Source: Halobellus rarus (GTDB taxonomy: Archaea > Halobacteriota > Halobacteria > Halobacteriales > Haloferacaceae). From it: a stretch of 64,000 bases of DNA. The position numbers and the translations under genes are program-made. The notes beneath the pieces are model-generated. The model saw nothing but the letters and a program-made list of their open reading frames with translations. It was not told the DNA's origin and did not search any database. This document shows positions 34,136-43,035 of the stretch, one piece after another; position 1 is the stretch's first letter; every line of letters begins with the position of its first letter. Location of the stretch: contig NZ_JANHDI010000009.1 in NCBI RefSeq assembly GCF_024494595.1, positions 162,700 to 226,699 of the forward strand. Direction: 5' to 3'.

Positions 34136-36532
34136 GTGGCGACCCCCGCCACCTCCCCTGTGGACCGACCCGCCAGTACGGCCGGCGAGTACCGTCGCCG
34201 CGACACCGTCTCGGTCGTCGACGGCGTCGTCTTTTCTCGGCGTCCAGTGGCCGCTACCCGGCTCAACGACGCCGCCGTCTCGCTGCTCTGTGAACTCGAC
34301 GACGATATGTTTCACACGCCGGCAGAGATCGCTTCCGAGACGGGCTACGATACCGAGACGGTCGAGTCCCTGTTTGGACGCCTCGCCGATCGGGACTTCT
34401 TGGAGTGGCGGCCGGCACGCGACCCCGCGTATCGGCCGCCGGTGTCGATCGTGGTCACGGTACGGAACGACCGCGAGAACCTCGAAGGCTGCCTCGACGC
34501 GCTTGCGGACCTGTCGTATCCGAGCTACGAGGTGGTTGTAGTCGACGACGGATCGACGGACGGGACGGTCGAAGCCGCAACCGACCACCAACTCACTGAG
34601 GAGGGGCGACTACGTCTCGTCGAGGTCGGGAGCGCGGAGGAGCCGATCGGGATCGGCGCCTCCAGAAACCGGGGCGTCGCGGCGGCGGCCCGCGATGTGA
34701 TCGCGTTCACCGACGCCGACTGCCGGCCGCGACCGGAGTGGCTCGCGGACCTCGTGCCGTGTCTGGCCGGCCACGACCTCATCGGCGGGCGCGTCCGGCC
34801 GGCCGGCGGCACGACGGCGAGCGCGTACGAGGCGGTCAACTCCTCGCTGGATATGGGCGCACACGCGGCCCGCGTCGACCCGGGCGGGGGGACGCCGTAC
34901 CTCCCGACCGCGAACCTCGTCGGGACACGCGCGGTCTTCGAGGCGGTGCCGTTCCCCGAGCGCAACGTCGCCGAAGACGTCGAGGTCTGCTGGAACGCGG
35001 TCGCGGCCGGCTTCGACGTCGTCTACTCGCCGCGGGGCGTCGTCGAGCACGCGTACCGGTCGGGTCGACAGTTTGCGGGCCGACGGGCGACCTACGCGGC
35101 GTCGGAGGCGCTGCTCGCACGGGCGTACGGACGCGACCAGGCTGATCGTGTCGGCGTGCCAGTCGCTGGCCTGCTCGTTGTCGTCCTCGCGGCTCTCGCG
35201 ATGGCTTCTTCCGGGATCGTCGCGGGCGTCACCGGCGGCGGCGCGGCGCTGGTCGGTGGTCTCGCGGTGACTGTCGACGGTGTTCGAATCCGGAACCGCG
35301 AACGCCAGCTGCCGGATATCTCTCGCGGAGATCTAGTCCGTAGCTGGGCCCGAGAACGCCTGTCTTCGGCCTACGAGATCTCGCGGGAGGTACTGCGGTA
35401 CTACGCCGGACCGCTCGCGCTCGCGGGCATTCTCGCGTGTATCGGCGGTGCGCCAGCGCTCGCGGGAGGGGTCCTCGTCGGGATCGTCGCGGTGACGACG
35501 CTGCCGATAGCGGTGGAGTACCGGGTTCACGACCCCGACGTCTCGGTCGCCGGCTACGCGGTCTACTACCTCGCCGACCACCTCGGCTACCAGGTCGGTG
35601 CCTATCGCGGCGCCCTCGCGCACTGGACGGTGGCGCACCTCAGGCCCGACGCGCGGTTCGAGCTCGTCGGACACGGCGCAAGTTTGCTCGCCGGCCTGAC
35701 GCCGCGCCACGAGAGGACGGACGTCCGAAGCGTCCACGTCGGCGGCGTCACCACGCGGTTCCGCGTCGAAACGCCGGCCGAACGCTGGTGGTTCGAAGAC
35801 GGGAGTCTGGGCAGCGAGCGCTCGATCGTCACCGACCTGCTCGATCGGTTGCGCCCCGACGACAGGTTCCTCGACGTCGGAGCGAACGTCGGCCAGTACA
35901 GCTGTCCTGTCGGCCGCGCGCTCGAGGGGTATGCGGACACGGGTGACGGCGGGAGACCGATCGCGGCCGTCGAACCGCATCCGCGGAATGTGGCTCGGCT
36001 CGCGGAGAACCTCGATGCGAACGACGTCGACGCCCGGATCGTCAGGGCCGCGTTCGGAGCGGCCAACGGCGAGGGGATCCTCCGAGATGACTCGACCGAT
36101 GCCGACGCCGATGCTGATCCGGGCATCGGCACGCACGCGCTGGTCGACCAGCCGGGGGTAGTGGACGAGGCTGTCTCGGTCGATGGCGACGGAGGGGATG
36201 AAAGTGGCGTCGCAACGGATGTCGTGACGGGCGATTCGTTGGTAGAGTCCGGCGAGATCCCCCAGCCGACAGTCGTCAAGATCGACGTCGAGGGCGCGGA
36301 GGTCGACGTCCTCGGGGGACTCCAGCGGACGCTCGCGAACCCGGCGTGTCGGCTCGTATACTGTGAGGTCCACTCCGACGTCCCCGAGGGGAGTCAGAAC
36401 CGTCGGGAGTCGGTCCGAACGACGCTGGCCGAGCACGGCTTCGACGTGAGCACGGTCCGTGAGTTCCAGGACGGCAGAGCCGCGATTAGAGCCGAGCGAG
36501 GCGGAGACTGTGGTAGCGGTTGTACGTTTTGA
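34136..36532 (+). CDS. mftF: Mycofactocin glycosyltransferase MftF fused to an FkbM-family methyltransferase
   Basis: 798 residues, far longer than the ~470 typical of MftF. Residues ~20-95 are an N-terminal PqqD/HTH-like region. Residues 103-330 form a GT2 glycosyltransferase ('VSIVVTVRNDRENLEGC', DxD-type 'FTDADCRPRP', 'PFPERNVAEDVEVCW'). Hydrophobic segments lie at ~342-380 and ~422-462. Residues ~540-790 are an FkbM-type methyltransferase: SAM loop 'FLDVGANVGQYS' (578-589), 'AVEPHPRNV', and 'VVKIDVEGAEVDVLGGL'. The GT adds glucose units to (pre)mycofactocin in mycobacteria; the fused domain probably O-methylates the glycan (inference). GTG 34136 is the best start, 5 bp after mftC. Confidence 0.9.
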   Translation: MATPATSPVDRPASTAGEYRRRDTVSVVDGVVFSRRPVAATRLNDAAVSLLCELDDDMFHTPAEIASETGYDTETVESLFGRLADRDFLEWRPARDPAYRPPVSIVVTVRNDRENLEGCLDALADLSYPSYEVVVVDDGSTDGTVEAATDHQLTEEGRLRLVEVGSAEEPIGIGASRNRGVAAAARDVIAFTDADCRPRPEWLADLVPCLAGHDLIGGRVRPAGGTTASAYEAVNSSLDMGAHAARVDPGGGTPYLPTANLVGTRAVFEAVPFPERNVAEDVEVCWNAVAAGFDVVYSPRGVVEHAYRSGRQFAGRRATYAASEALLARAYGRDQADRVGVPVAGLLVVVLAALAMASSGIVAGVTGGGAALVGGLAVTVDGVRIRNRERQLPDISRGDLVRSWARERLSSAYEISREVLRYYAGPLALAGILACIGGAPALAGGVLVGIVAVTTLPIAVEYRVHDPDVSVAGYAVYYLADHLGYQVGAYRGALAHWTVAHLRPDARFELVGHGASLLAGLTPRHERTDVRSVHVGGVTTRFRVETPAERWWFEDGSLGSERSIVTDLLDRLRPDDRFLDVGANVGQYSCPVGRALEGYADTGDGGRPIAAVEPHPRNVARLAENLDANDVDARIVRAAFGAANGEGILRDDSTDADADADPGIGTHALVDQPGVVDEAVSVDGDGGDESGVATDVVTGDSLVESGEIPQPTVVKIDVEGAEVDVLGGLQRTLANPACRLVYCEVHSDVPEGSQNRRESVRTTLAEHGFDVSTVREFQDGRAAIRAERGGDCGSGCTF

Positions 36533-36637
36533 CTTACTCGATCGCACGCCGCCGTTCGATTGGGCGAGTACTCAGTTGCAAACGCTACTCTCGTCGATCG
36601 CGATGGCTTCCGATCCCGCCGGTGCGTTTCGCGAATT

Positions 36638-37495
36638 TCAAATGAGGTCCTGATCCCGGAGATACGCGACAACCTGCTCGGCCGCCTCTTCGGGGGGCGC
36701 GTCGATGCGTTCGCCGGCGCTCGTGCCCGAATCGGTCCCGCGGCCGAGCATCCGGTAGATACGCTGCTCGACGGTTCCCGCTCTGGGTGGTCGCCCGCGT
36801 CCCCAGCGCTCGTTCGGCGTCACGTCCTCTACCGTCGCCGCGCCGATGCTCATCGCGAACCGGGACTCTCCCGGCGCGACATCCTCCAACGCCACCGTCT
36901 CGATCTTGGCACGCTGGCCGGCGACGACCGTCGAGAGCGGCGCACGGTCGGGGTCGGTGAATCCCGCATCGATTCCCAGCACTGCCGGAACCTTGAGGAC
37001 GACCGCCTCCTGCCGGCCGATCGACAGCTTGCGCTGGACGGCGAGTTCGCCCTGTTCGATCGACACCTCGGCGTCGAGATTCGGGGTGCCGAGTCGGGTC
37101 ACGCGCGTCGCAGCAGGCCAGTCCAGCCGTTCACCGACCAGGGTCGCGATCTCGGCGCCCGCGAACGACGACGACTGCCCCACCACGACCGCGTCGGGAG
37201 ACTCGCGGGCGGCGACGCGGGAGAGCACGGTCGCGTACTTGTCGCCGGCTACCTCCTCTATGGGGTCGTACTCCACGTGAAGCCCCTCGTCGGCGCCGTG
37301 TCCGAGTGCCGCGCGGACGCAGCGCCGCGCCGGGTCGCCCCCGATGCCGACAGCCGTCACGTCGTCGGCGACTTCCTGTGCCGCAGCCAGCGCGACGCGG
37401 TCGTCGATACTGAGCTGGTGGCGGTAGGGTTCCGCGTTCCCGTCGTCGTCGACGACCCGATGGGGCTCCGGGCGGGCGGTGACGATTGCCTTCAT
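36638..37495 (-). CDS. Electron transfer flavoprotein beta subunit (FixA-like)
   Basis: A 285-residue ETF-beta/FixA family protein. It has the nucleotide-binding start 'MKAIVTARPEPHRV', 'DDRVALAAAQEVADDVTAV', and the central 'ESPDAVVVGQSS' region. Together with the alpha subunit (39962-40966) it should bind FAD and carry electrons in the cytoplasm. It overlaps the SDR gene by 4 bp at the end of a minus-strand operon that includes ferredoxin, FixC-like and ETF-alpha genes. Convergent with mftF. Confidence 0.88.
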   Translation of the reverse strand: MKAIVTARPEPHRVVDDDGNAEPYRHQLSIDDRVALAAAQEVADDVTAVGIGGDPARRCVRAALGHGADEGLHVEYDPIEEVAGDKYATVLSRVAARESPDAVVVGQSSSFAGAEIATLVGERLDWPAATRVTRLGTPNLDAEVSIEQGELAVQRKLSIGRQEAVVLKVPAVLGIDAGFTDPDRAPLSTVVAGQRAKIETVALEDVAPGESRFAMSIGAATVEDVTPNERWGRGRPPRAGTVEQRIYRMLGRGTDSGTSAGERIDAPPEEAAEQVVAYLRDQDLI

Positions 37496-38271
37496 CGTGC
37501 GGTGTACCCCCCGTCGACCGGGATCGTTGCCCCGGTAACGAACGCCGCGTCGTCGGACGTCAGGAATGCGATCGCCCGGGCGATATCCTCGGGCGCGGCG
37601 ATCCCCAGCGGTGTCCCTTCGATCATCTCCTCGGCCGTGGCGGGAAGATCGTCGTCACCCCCCTCCGACAGCGCCTGCTGTAGCATCGGCGTCTCGACGA
37701 TACCGGGGCAGATGGTGTTCGCGCGGATCTCCGGCGCGTACTCGACGGCGATGGAACGAGTCAGCGAGACCAGTGCGCCCTTCGTAGCGGTGTAGATATC
37801 CATCCCTGGCTCCGCGATCAGCGCCGCTATAGAGGCGTTGTTGACGACGACGCCGGTCCCGTCACCGGTATCGAGCATCGCCGGGATGGCGTGCTTGCAG
37901 GCGTACATCGGCCCCTTGAGGTTTACGCCGGTCAGGAACTCGTAGGCGTCCTCCTGGAACTCCGTGATCGGACCGTCGGCGTCCTGGGAAGCGACCGCGG
38001 CATTGTTCACCAGCACGTCGACGCGGCCGAACGTCGCCTCGGCGTGCGTGATCATCTCCGCTACGGCGTCCTCGTCGCTCACGTCGGTCTCGACGAAGGA
38101 GGCGTCGCCGCCGTCCTCGGCGGCGATGGATTCGACGAGCTGCTCGCCCTCGTCGCCGGAGAGGTCCGCGACGACGACGTCTGCCCCCCGCTCGGCGAGT
38201 GTGCGACACGTCGCCGCGCCGATGCCACTCGCACCGCCCGTCACGATCGCAGTTTGGTCGGTGAGGTTCAT
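37492..38271 (-). CDS. Classical short-chain dehydrogenase/reductase
   Basis: A 259-residue SDR with 'TGGASGIG' (cofactor loop), 'LVNNAA', and the catalytic YxxxK ('IYTATKGAL'). It ends 'GATIPVDGGYTAR'. An acidic residue at the end of strand 2 ('VVVADLSGDEG') predicts NAD preference. Unlike the five SDRs at 46.3-50.9 kb it lacks the long insertion typical of mycofactocin-coupled enzymes, so it probably uses free NAD. It sits between ETF-beta and ferredoxin genes with a 4-bp overlap and a 2-bp gap, so it is co-expressed with the electron-transfer module. Confidence 0.88.
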   Translation of the reverse strand: MNLTDQTAIVTGGASGIGAATCRTLAERGADVVVADLSGDEGEQLVESIAAEDGGDASFVETDVSDEDAVAEMITHAEATFGRVDVLVNNAAVASQDADGPITEFQEDAYEFLTGVNLKGPMYACKHAIPAMLDTGDGTGVVVNNASIAALIAEPGMDIYTATKGALVSLTRSIAVEYAPEIRANTICPGIVETPMLQQALSEGGDDDLPATAEEMIEGTPLGIAAPEDIARAIAFLTSDDAAFVTGATIPVDGGYTAR

Positions 38272-38273
38272 AG

Positions 38274-38564
38274 TCAGCCGAAGTCGAACTCCACGCCCTT
38301 GCCGCCCTCCGCTTTCGACCACGAGACGGCGCCCTTGTCGGGATCGTTCGCACAGAAGACCATACAGGCTCCGCACTCCACGCACGGCTCGTACGCGAAG
38401 TAGATGCCGCCCTCTTGATCCTCCTGATAGTCGAAGCACTCCGCGGGACAGAGGTGCAGGCAGGGCTTGTCCTCGCAGGTGACGCACTGCTCGTTGTCGA
38501 CGGTGATGTGGGCATCCTCGCTGACGTCCCAATTGACCGTCTCGAGGTCGTCCTGTACGCTCAT
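38274..38564 (-). CDS. fixX: FixX-like ferredoxin
   Basis: 96 residues with Cys clusters 'CVTCEDKPCLHLCPAEC' and 'CVECGACMVFC', typical of FixX ferredoxins with one or two [4Fe-4S] centres. FixX works as a partner of FixC (ETF-quinone oxidoreductase), passing electrons from ETF flavin to the membrane quinone. Located immediately between the SDR and fixC genes. Confidence 0.9.
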   Translation of the reverse strand: MSVQDDLETVNWDVSEDAHITVDNEQCVTCEDKPCLHLCPAECFDYQEDQEGGIYFAYEPCVECGACMVFCANDPDKGAVSWSKAEGGKGVEFDFG

Positions 38565-38651
38565 CGGTCAGCTCCTCCGTCGTCGGCCGATCGTTGTTTG
38601 GTGTTTGATAGCATAGTCGTGTGTTCTCGTCTACAATTATTGCTCTTCCGG

Positions 38652-39965
38652 TCAGAGTGACCTGAGTCCGCGGTAGCCGTCCCTCAGCAGATCGAGGAAC
38701 CCGGCGTCGCTCCGACGGAACGCGCGATACGCCTGTCGCCACGTCAGCCCGGAGGCGTCGGTGTTCGCGGAGTACATCGACCGCAGTGTCTCGGTCGCGA
38801 TCCCCGGGTAAGCGCCGTACATCCGCTCGTTCTCGAGGAACCTCGGAAGATGACGATGTTGCTTCATATCCTGTAGTACGTAGGAGTCCTCTAGCCGGTC
38901 GTCGTATCGCTGTCCGAACGAGTCCCAGTCCGCATCCGCCTCGCACTCGACGGCGGCCTCGGCGGCGACGAGGCCGCTCTTGATGCCGTAGTCTAAGCCG
39001 CGGAAGGTGTACCCCTTGTTGAGCACGAGCCCTGCCGCGTCGCCGACGAGCGCGACTCTGCGGTCGTACCGGCCCGGCAGCGAGTCATAGGAGTGTTCGG
39101 GCACCAGAATACCCTGATACTCCTCGACGGCGTCACCCCGTACGTACGGGCGAACGGTGTCGAGTTCCATAAACCGCTCCAGCAGCGAGTACAGCGGCGT
39201 CCCGGTGTCACCGTAGCCCTCGCTTCCCAGCCACCGAAGCGTTTCGAGTCCACCGACCGCGCCGACGGAGATGTACTCCTCGAACGTATAGATGAAGTAC
39301 CCAATCGTGGGCGCGCCCTCTGGGAATCCCGTGTAAATGTAGGCGGCGCCCTCGTCGCTGTCGAGGTTGAAACGCCGGTCGATCTCCTCGCGACCCACGT
39401 CGATCACCTTCTTCACCGACAGCGCCATGTCCTCGTTGCGCATCGTGCGCTGGATGCCGGTCTTCCGTCCGACCGTCGTGTTCACGCCGTCGGCGCCGAT
39501 CACGGCATCGCAGGCGATGTCGCCGTTCTCCCGGTCGGTGTGGACCACCGCGCGGTCGGCCTCCTGTGTCACGTCTTTCACCCCCGTCTCCGGGAGGAAC
39601 GTCACCCCCTGTTCGACCGCGCGGTCGACGAACCACCGATCGAACTTCCCGAGCATCAGCGTGTAGTTGGGCTCCTCGCGGAGTTCGAGGTCGCGGTAGC
39701 CGATGGAGACCTCCGCGTCGCCGTGAAGCAGTTTGATGTTGTGCTCGACCACGTGGCGTTCGAGCGGTGCCTCCTCGGGGAACTCGGGCACGAGGTCGTC
39801 GAGGATACTGCCGTAGAGCACGCCCCCGGTGACGTTCTTCATCCCGGGCTGTTTGGCGCGTTCGACCAGCGCCACGTCGAACTCCTCGTCGGCGAGCTTG
39901 TACGCGGCCGCGACGCCCGCCCGCCCGGCACCGACGACCACCACGTCGAATGAGGCGTCTGTCAT
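38652..39965 (-). CDS. fixC: FixC-like ETF:quinone oxidoreductase flavoprotein
   Basis: 437 residues. FAD-binding 'VVVVGAGRAGVAAAYKL' (GxGxxG at 12-17), 'GADGVNTTVGRKTG', and 'ALVGDAAGLVLNKGYTFRGLDYGI' mark the FixC/geranylgeranyl-reductase-like family. A C-terminal membrane-associating region precedes 'LLRDGYRGLRSL'. Expected role: accepts electrons from ETF (with FixX) and reduces menaquinone. The start overlaps the ETF-alpha stop (39962-39965), which fixes the ATG at 39965. Confidence 0.9.
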   Translation of the reverse strand: MTDASFDVVVVGAGRAGVAAAYKLADEEFDVALVERAKQPGMKNVTGGVLYGSILDDLVPEFPEEAPLERHVVEHNIKLLHGDAEVSIGYRDLELREEPNYTLMLGKFDRWFVDRAVEQGVTFLPETGVKDVTQEADRAVVHTDRENGDIACDAVIGADGVNTTVGRKTGIQRTMRNEDMALSVKKVIDVGREEIDRRFNLDSDEGAAYIYTGFPEGAPTIGYFIYTFEEYISVGAVGGLETLRWLGSEGYGDTGTPLYSLLERFMELDTVRPYVRGDAVEEYQGILVPEHSYDSLPGRYDRRVALVGDAAGLVLNKGYTFRGLDYGIKSGLVAAEAAVECEADADWDSFGQRYDDRLEDSYVLQDMKQHRHLPRFLENERMYGAYPGIATETLRSMYSANTDASGLTWRQAYRAFRRSDAGFLDLLRDGYRGLRSL

Positions 39966-40966
39966 TCGGCCACCTCCTCGGCTGCCGCGGGCTCGCCCTC
40001 GGTTCTGGCCCGCCGGACCGCCTCGGCCAGCGCCGGACCGTACTCGTACACGTCGCCGACGATACCGATGTCGGCGAAATTGAAGATGCGCGCCTCGGGG
40101 TCGGAGTTGATCGGGATCAGGTGGTCGGCGTTCACCGACCGCATATGGTAGGAGTCGCCGGAGATGGCGCAGGGGACGTACAGCTCCACGTCGATCTCCT
40201 TGCCCGTCACGCCGATCTGGCGGTCGTAAGACACCCACCCCTCGTCAGATGGCGGACGGGACGCCCCCATCGCGGCGCCGAACGCGTCTGCGAGGGTTTC
40301 GATCAGGTCGAACCCGTCGGCGCCGCCCATCCCGAACCCGCCGGCGACGATGCGCCGCGCCTTCGAGAGGTCGTTCTCGGGCACCTCGAACGTCTCGACG
40401 TGTCGGATCCGGTCGTCGTCGGTCACGTCGACTTCGACGGTGCGTTCCGTCGGCTCTCCCTCCGGCGGCTGCTCGGGCGTCCCGAGCGCCTCGGTGTTGA
40501 GTGTCACCACCGGCGGCTCGCGCTCGAAGGCGAGTTCCGCGTACGCCCGCCCGCCGTAGGCGGGCCGCCCCGCGAGCAGTTTCCCGTCACGGACCCGGAG
40601 CAGGCAGTCGGTGACGCAAGCGCCGCGCCGTCGCCGCGCTGTCGCTGCCGCGAGGTCGGCGCCGTCGGCGGTATCCGGAAGCAGCACGGCGCGGGCGTCG
40701 TCGGTGAGTTCGGCCAGCGCCCGCGAGCGTGCTCGGACGCCTGCTGCGCCCGGGGCGAACGATCCGTCGTTCCGGGTGACGTGGAGCACTTCGTCGGGGG
40801 TGCCGGCCGCCGCCTCGTCGGGCGAGACGACACCGTCGAACGCGACCGCGACGACAGTCGGTCGCTCGGACCTGTCGGCGTCGTCGCCGAGCGCTTCAGC
40901 GAGTCGGTGGGCTTCCTCGAGCAGTGCGACGTCGTCGGCGTCGGGAACGGCCACTATCTGAGTCAT
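39962..40966 (-). CDS. Electron transfer flavoprotein alpha subunit (FixB-like)
   Basis: 334 residues. The C-terminal FAD domain is clear: 'RRIVAGGFGMGGADGFDLIE', 'GASRPPSDEGWVSYDRQIG' and 'NSDPEARIFNFADIGIVGD'. The usual ISGAIQH flavin contact is replaced by 'CAISGDSYHMRSV', keeping the His. The N-terminal half is shorter and more variable. It forms the ETF heterodimer with 36638-37495; alpha and beta genes are separated by three genes here, which is unusual. The ATG at 40966 is chosen; a GTG 9 bp upstream is possible. Confidence 0.88.
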   Translation of the reverse strand: MTQIVAVPDADDVALLEEAHRLAEALGDDADRSERPTVVAVAFDGVVSPDEAAAGTPDEVLHVTRNDGSFAPGAAGVRARSRALAELTDDARAVLLPDTADGADLAAATARRRRGACVTDCLLRVRDGKLLAGRPAYGGRAYAELAFEREPPVVTLNTEALGTPEQPPEGEPTERTVEVDVTDDDRIRHVETFEVPENDLSKARRIVAGGFGMGGADGFDLIETLADAFGAAMGASRPPSDEGWVSYDRQIGVTGKEIDVELYVPCAISGDSYHMRSVNADHLIPINSDPEARIFNFADIGIVGDVYEYGPALAEAVRRARTEGEPAAAEEVAE

Positions 40967-40982
40967 CGTTGGCACCTCGCAG

Positions 40983-42920
40983 TCATAGGGATAGCTCCCG
41001 GGCGAGCATCTCGCCGTCGTAGATGGCCTTGTCGATCAGTCGCGGCGCCACACAGTCGCCGATGCGGTGGACCGAGTCGGCCGCGAACCCCTGTTCCTCC
41101 AGCGTCCCGGCGAGGCCGGTCCGGGCCTCGCGGCGCTCGGCGACGACGAGCGAGTCGGCCTCGCGCGTCTCGACGTCCTCGGAGTAGACGTTGAGCAACT
41201 GGGCCGCGCCGTCCTCGAAGCCGATGATGGTGGTGTGGGTCTCGATGTCGACGCTGTGCTCGTACAGCGACTCCAGGAACGGCGGGACGTTCGTGCCCTC
41301 CATCTGGTCGCCCGGGTGGTAGGACGTGGTCACGAACGTCACGTCGTGGTCGGCGGCGAGGTGCTCCGCGACGCTGACCCCCGCCGCGTGTTTGTTGTTG
41401 TCGAAGACGATGACCGAGTCGCCGACTTCCTCGCCGCGCAGCACGTCCCACGAGCGATGGACCTCGGCCCCCTCCAGGTCGGGCTGTTGTTCGCTGGCGC
41501 CGATAGCGACCACCACGTCGTCCCACGCGCCGGGATCGACGTCCTCGGGAACCACCTCGGTGTTCGTCTCGACGGTCACGTCGCGGTTGCCCAGTTGGTT
41601 CTTGAGGTTCCGGACCGCGTCGCCGAACTCCTGTCTGGAGTCGACCTGCGTGGCGATGTTGGACTGGCCGCCGAGCCGGTCTTCGCGCTCCCGGATGGTC
41701 ACCCGGTGGCCGAGGTCCGCGGCCGTCACCGCGAAGGAGAGGCCGGCGGGTCCGCCCCCGACGACCAGCACGTCCCGCGGCGCCGACGCCGGTTCGCGGT
41801 CCTCGATGTGGGGTACCTCGGTCTCCCTGCCCGACCGTGGCGTCTGGATACAGCCGACGTGGCCGTTGGTGTGGATGCCGCCCAGGCAGTTCTGGTTGCA
41901 GGCGATGCAGTGCGTGACCTCCTCGTCCTCGCCGCGCCGGACCTTCCGGACCGTGTCGGCGTCGCAGATCAGTTGCCGACACATGCCGACGAAGTCCGCG
42001 CGGCCCTCCTCCAGCACGTCGTTCGCCTTCGTGAGGTCGTTGATCCGGCCGGCGGCGATGACCGGGATGTCCACGAGTTCGCGCGCGCCGCCGTAGTACT
42101 CCGAGGTGTACCCCAGCGGCGCGTGCATCGGCGCGTCGGTGATGTACAGCTTCGAGATCGTCGCGATGTCTGAGTCGATGAAGTCCAGGCTCGGGTGGAG
42201 TCGCCGGATCACCTCGACCGCGTAATCGTAGTCGTAGCCGCCCTCCTCCATCTCGTCGAGCGTGAGGCGGATCCCGACCGGGAATTCCTCGCCGACGCGG
42301 TCACGGATGGCCTCGATCACCTCGTTTACCAGGCGGACGCGGTTGTCCATCGACCCGCCGTACTCGTCGTCGCGCCGGTTGTATTTCGGTGAGAGGAACT
42401 GCCGCAGGATACCGTCGTGGCCCGCCTTGAGCTCGATCCCGTCGAGGTTTCCCCGCTTGACGTGCTCGGCGGTCTTGGCGAAACCGAGTTTCACCTCCTC
42501 GATGTCCCCGCGCTCCATCCGCTTCGGCATCTCGTAGCCGTACTCCGAGGGGACTGCCGACGGCGCCCAGGTCTCCCGCATCGCGTGCTCGCCGGAGTCC
42601 TCGCCGCCGGTGTGTTGGAGTTGCGCGAACACCTTCGTCCCGTGTTTGTGACACGCGTCCGCGATGGTCTTCAGTCGCGGGACCACGTTCGGGTCGTACC
42701 CGGAGGCGTACATCGGGTTCGAAGCGCTCGGGTGAACGAGCATACTCGACGGGCCGACAATGAGGCCAACACCGCCGCGAGCCCGGGCTTCGTAGTAGGC
42801 TGCGTCGCGCTCCGTCGGCAGGCCGTCCTCCGCGAACCCCGTCTCGTGGGCGAGAAACACCGTCCGGTTCGGGATGGTCACCGATCCGATCCGCCGGGGC
42901 GTAAAGAGCATCTCTGGCAT
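40983..42920 (-). CDS. FadH/OYE-family flavin oxidoreductase (mycofactocin-system type)
   Basis: 645 residues: an N-terminal FMN TIM barrel of the old-yellow-enzyme family, a [4Fe-4S] motif 'CIACNQNCLGG' with a fourth Cys in 'GCIQTPRSG', then FAD and NAD Rossmann domains ('VLVVGGGPAGLSFA'). Architecture equals 2,4-dienoyl-CoA reductase (FadH)/trimethylamine dehydrogenase. The substrate motif 'KAGHDGILRQFLSPKYN' keeps its His. OYE-type proteins of this kind are recurrent companions of mycofactocin genes, and this one ends 14 bp before the ETF operon, so it may hand electrons to ETF as trimethylamine dehydrogenase does (inference). Confidence 0.88.
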   Translation of the reverse strand: MPEMLFTPRRIGSVTIPNRTVFLAHETGFAEDGLPTERDAAYYEARARGGVGLIVGPSSMLVHPSASNPMYASGYDPNVVPRLKTIADACHKHGTKVFAQLQHTGGEDSGEHAMRETWAPSAVPSEYGYEMPKRMERGDIEEVKLGFAKTAEHVKRGNLDGIELKAGHDGILRQFLSPKYNRRDDEYGGSMDNRVRLVNEVIEAIRDRVGEEFPVGIRLTLDEMEEGGYDYDYAVEVIRRLHPSLDFIDSDIATISKLYITDAPMHAPLGYTSEYYGGARELVDIPVIAAGRINDLTKANDVLEEGRADFVGMCRQLICDADTVRKVRRGEDEEVTHCIACNQNCLGGIHTNGHVGCIQTPRSGRETEVPHIEDREPASAPRDVLVVGGGPAGLSFAVTAADLGHRVTIREREDRLGGQSNIATQVDSRQEFGDAVRNLKNQLGNRDVTVETNTEVVPEDVDPGAWDDVVVAIGASEQQPDLEGAEVHRSWDVLRGEEVGDSVIVFDNNKHAAGVSVAEHLAADHDVTFVTTSYHPGDQMEGTNVPPFLESLYEHSVDIETHTTIIGFEDGAAQLLNVYSEDVETREADSLVVAERREARTGLAGTLEEQGFAADSVHRIGDCVAPRLIDKAIYDGEMLARELSL

Positions 42921-43035
42921 GGGTTGAGAGTGGTTGTCTATCAACGATTGTCGAGACGAGGATAAAGATGTACCGCTGGTAATGCGGGTGTCCGGAACTT
43001 GTTTATAACCTTATGTCCCATTGAGAAGTACTGGC

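Noticed and set aside
35333..36547. 404-codon open frame opposite the MftF-FkbM gene
   Set aside because: Arg-rich antisense shadow with no motif; the plus-strand frame has clear GT2 and SAM motifs.
37492..38271. Assignment of this SDR as mycofactocin-coupled
   Set aside because: It lacks the characteristic insertion and the GQGRSHA-type loop found in the five coupled enzymes.
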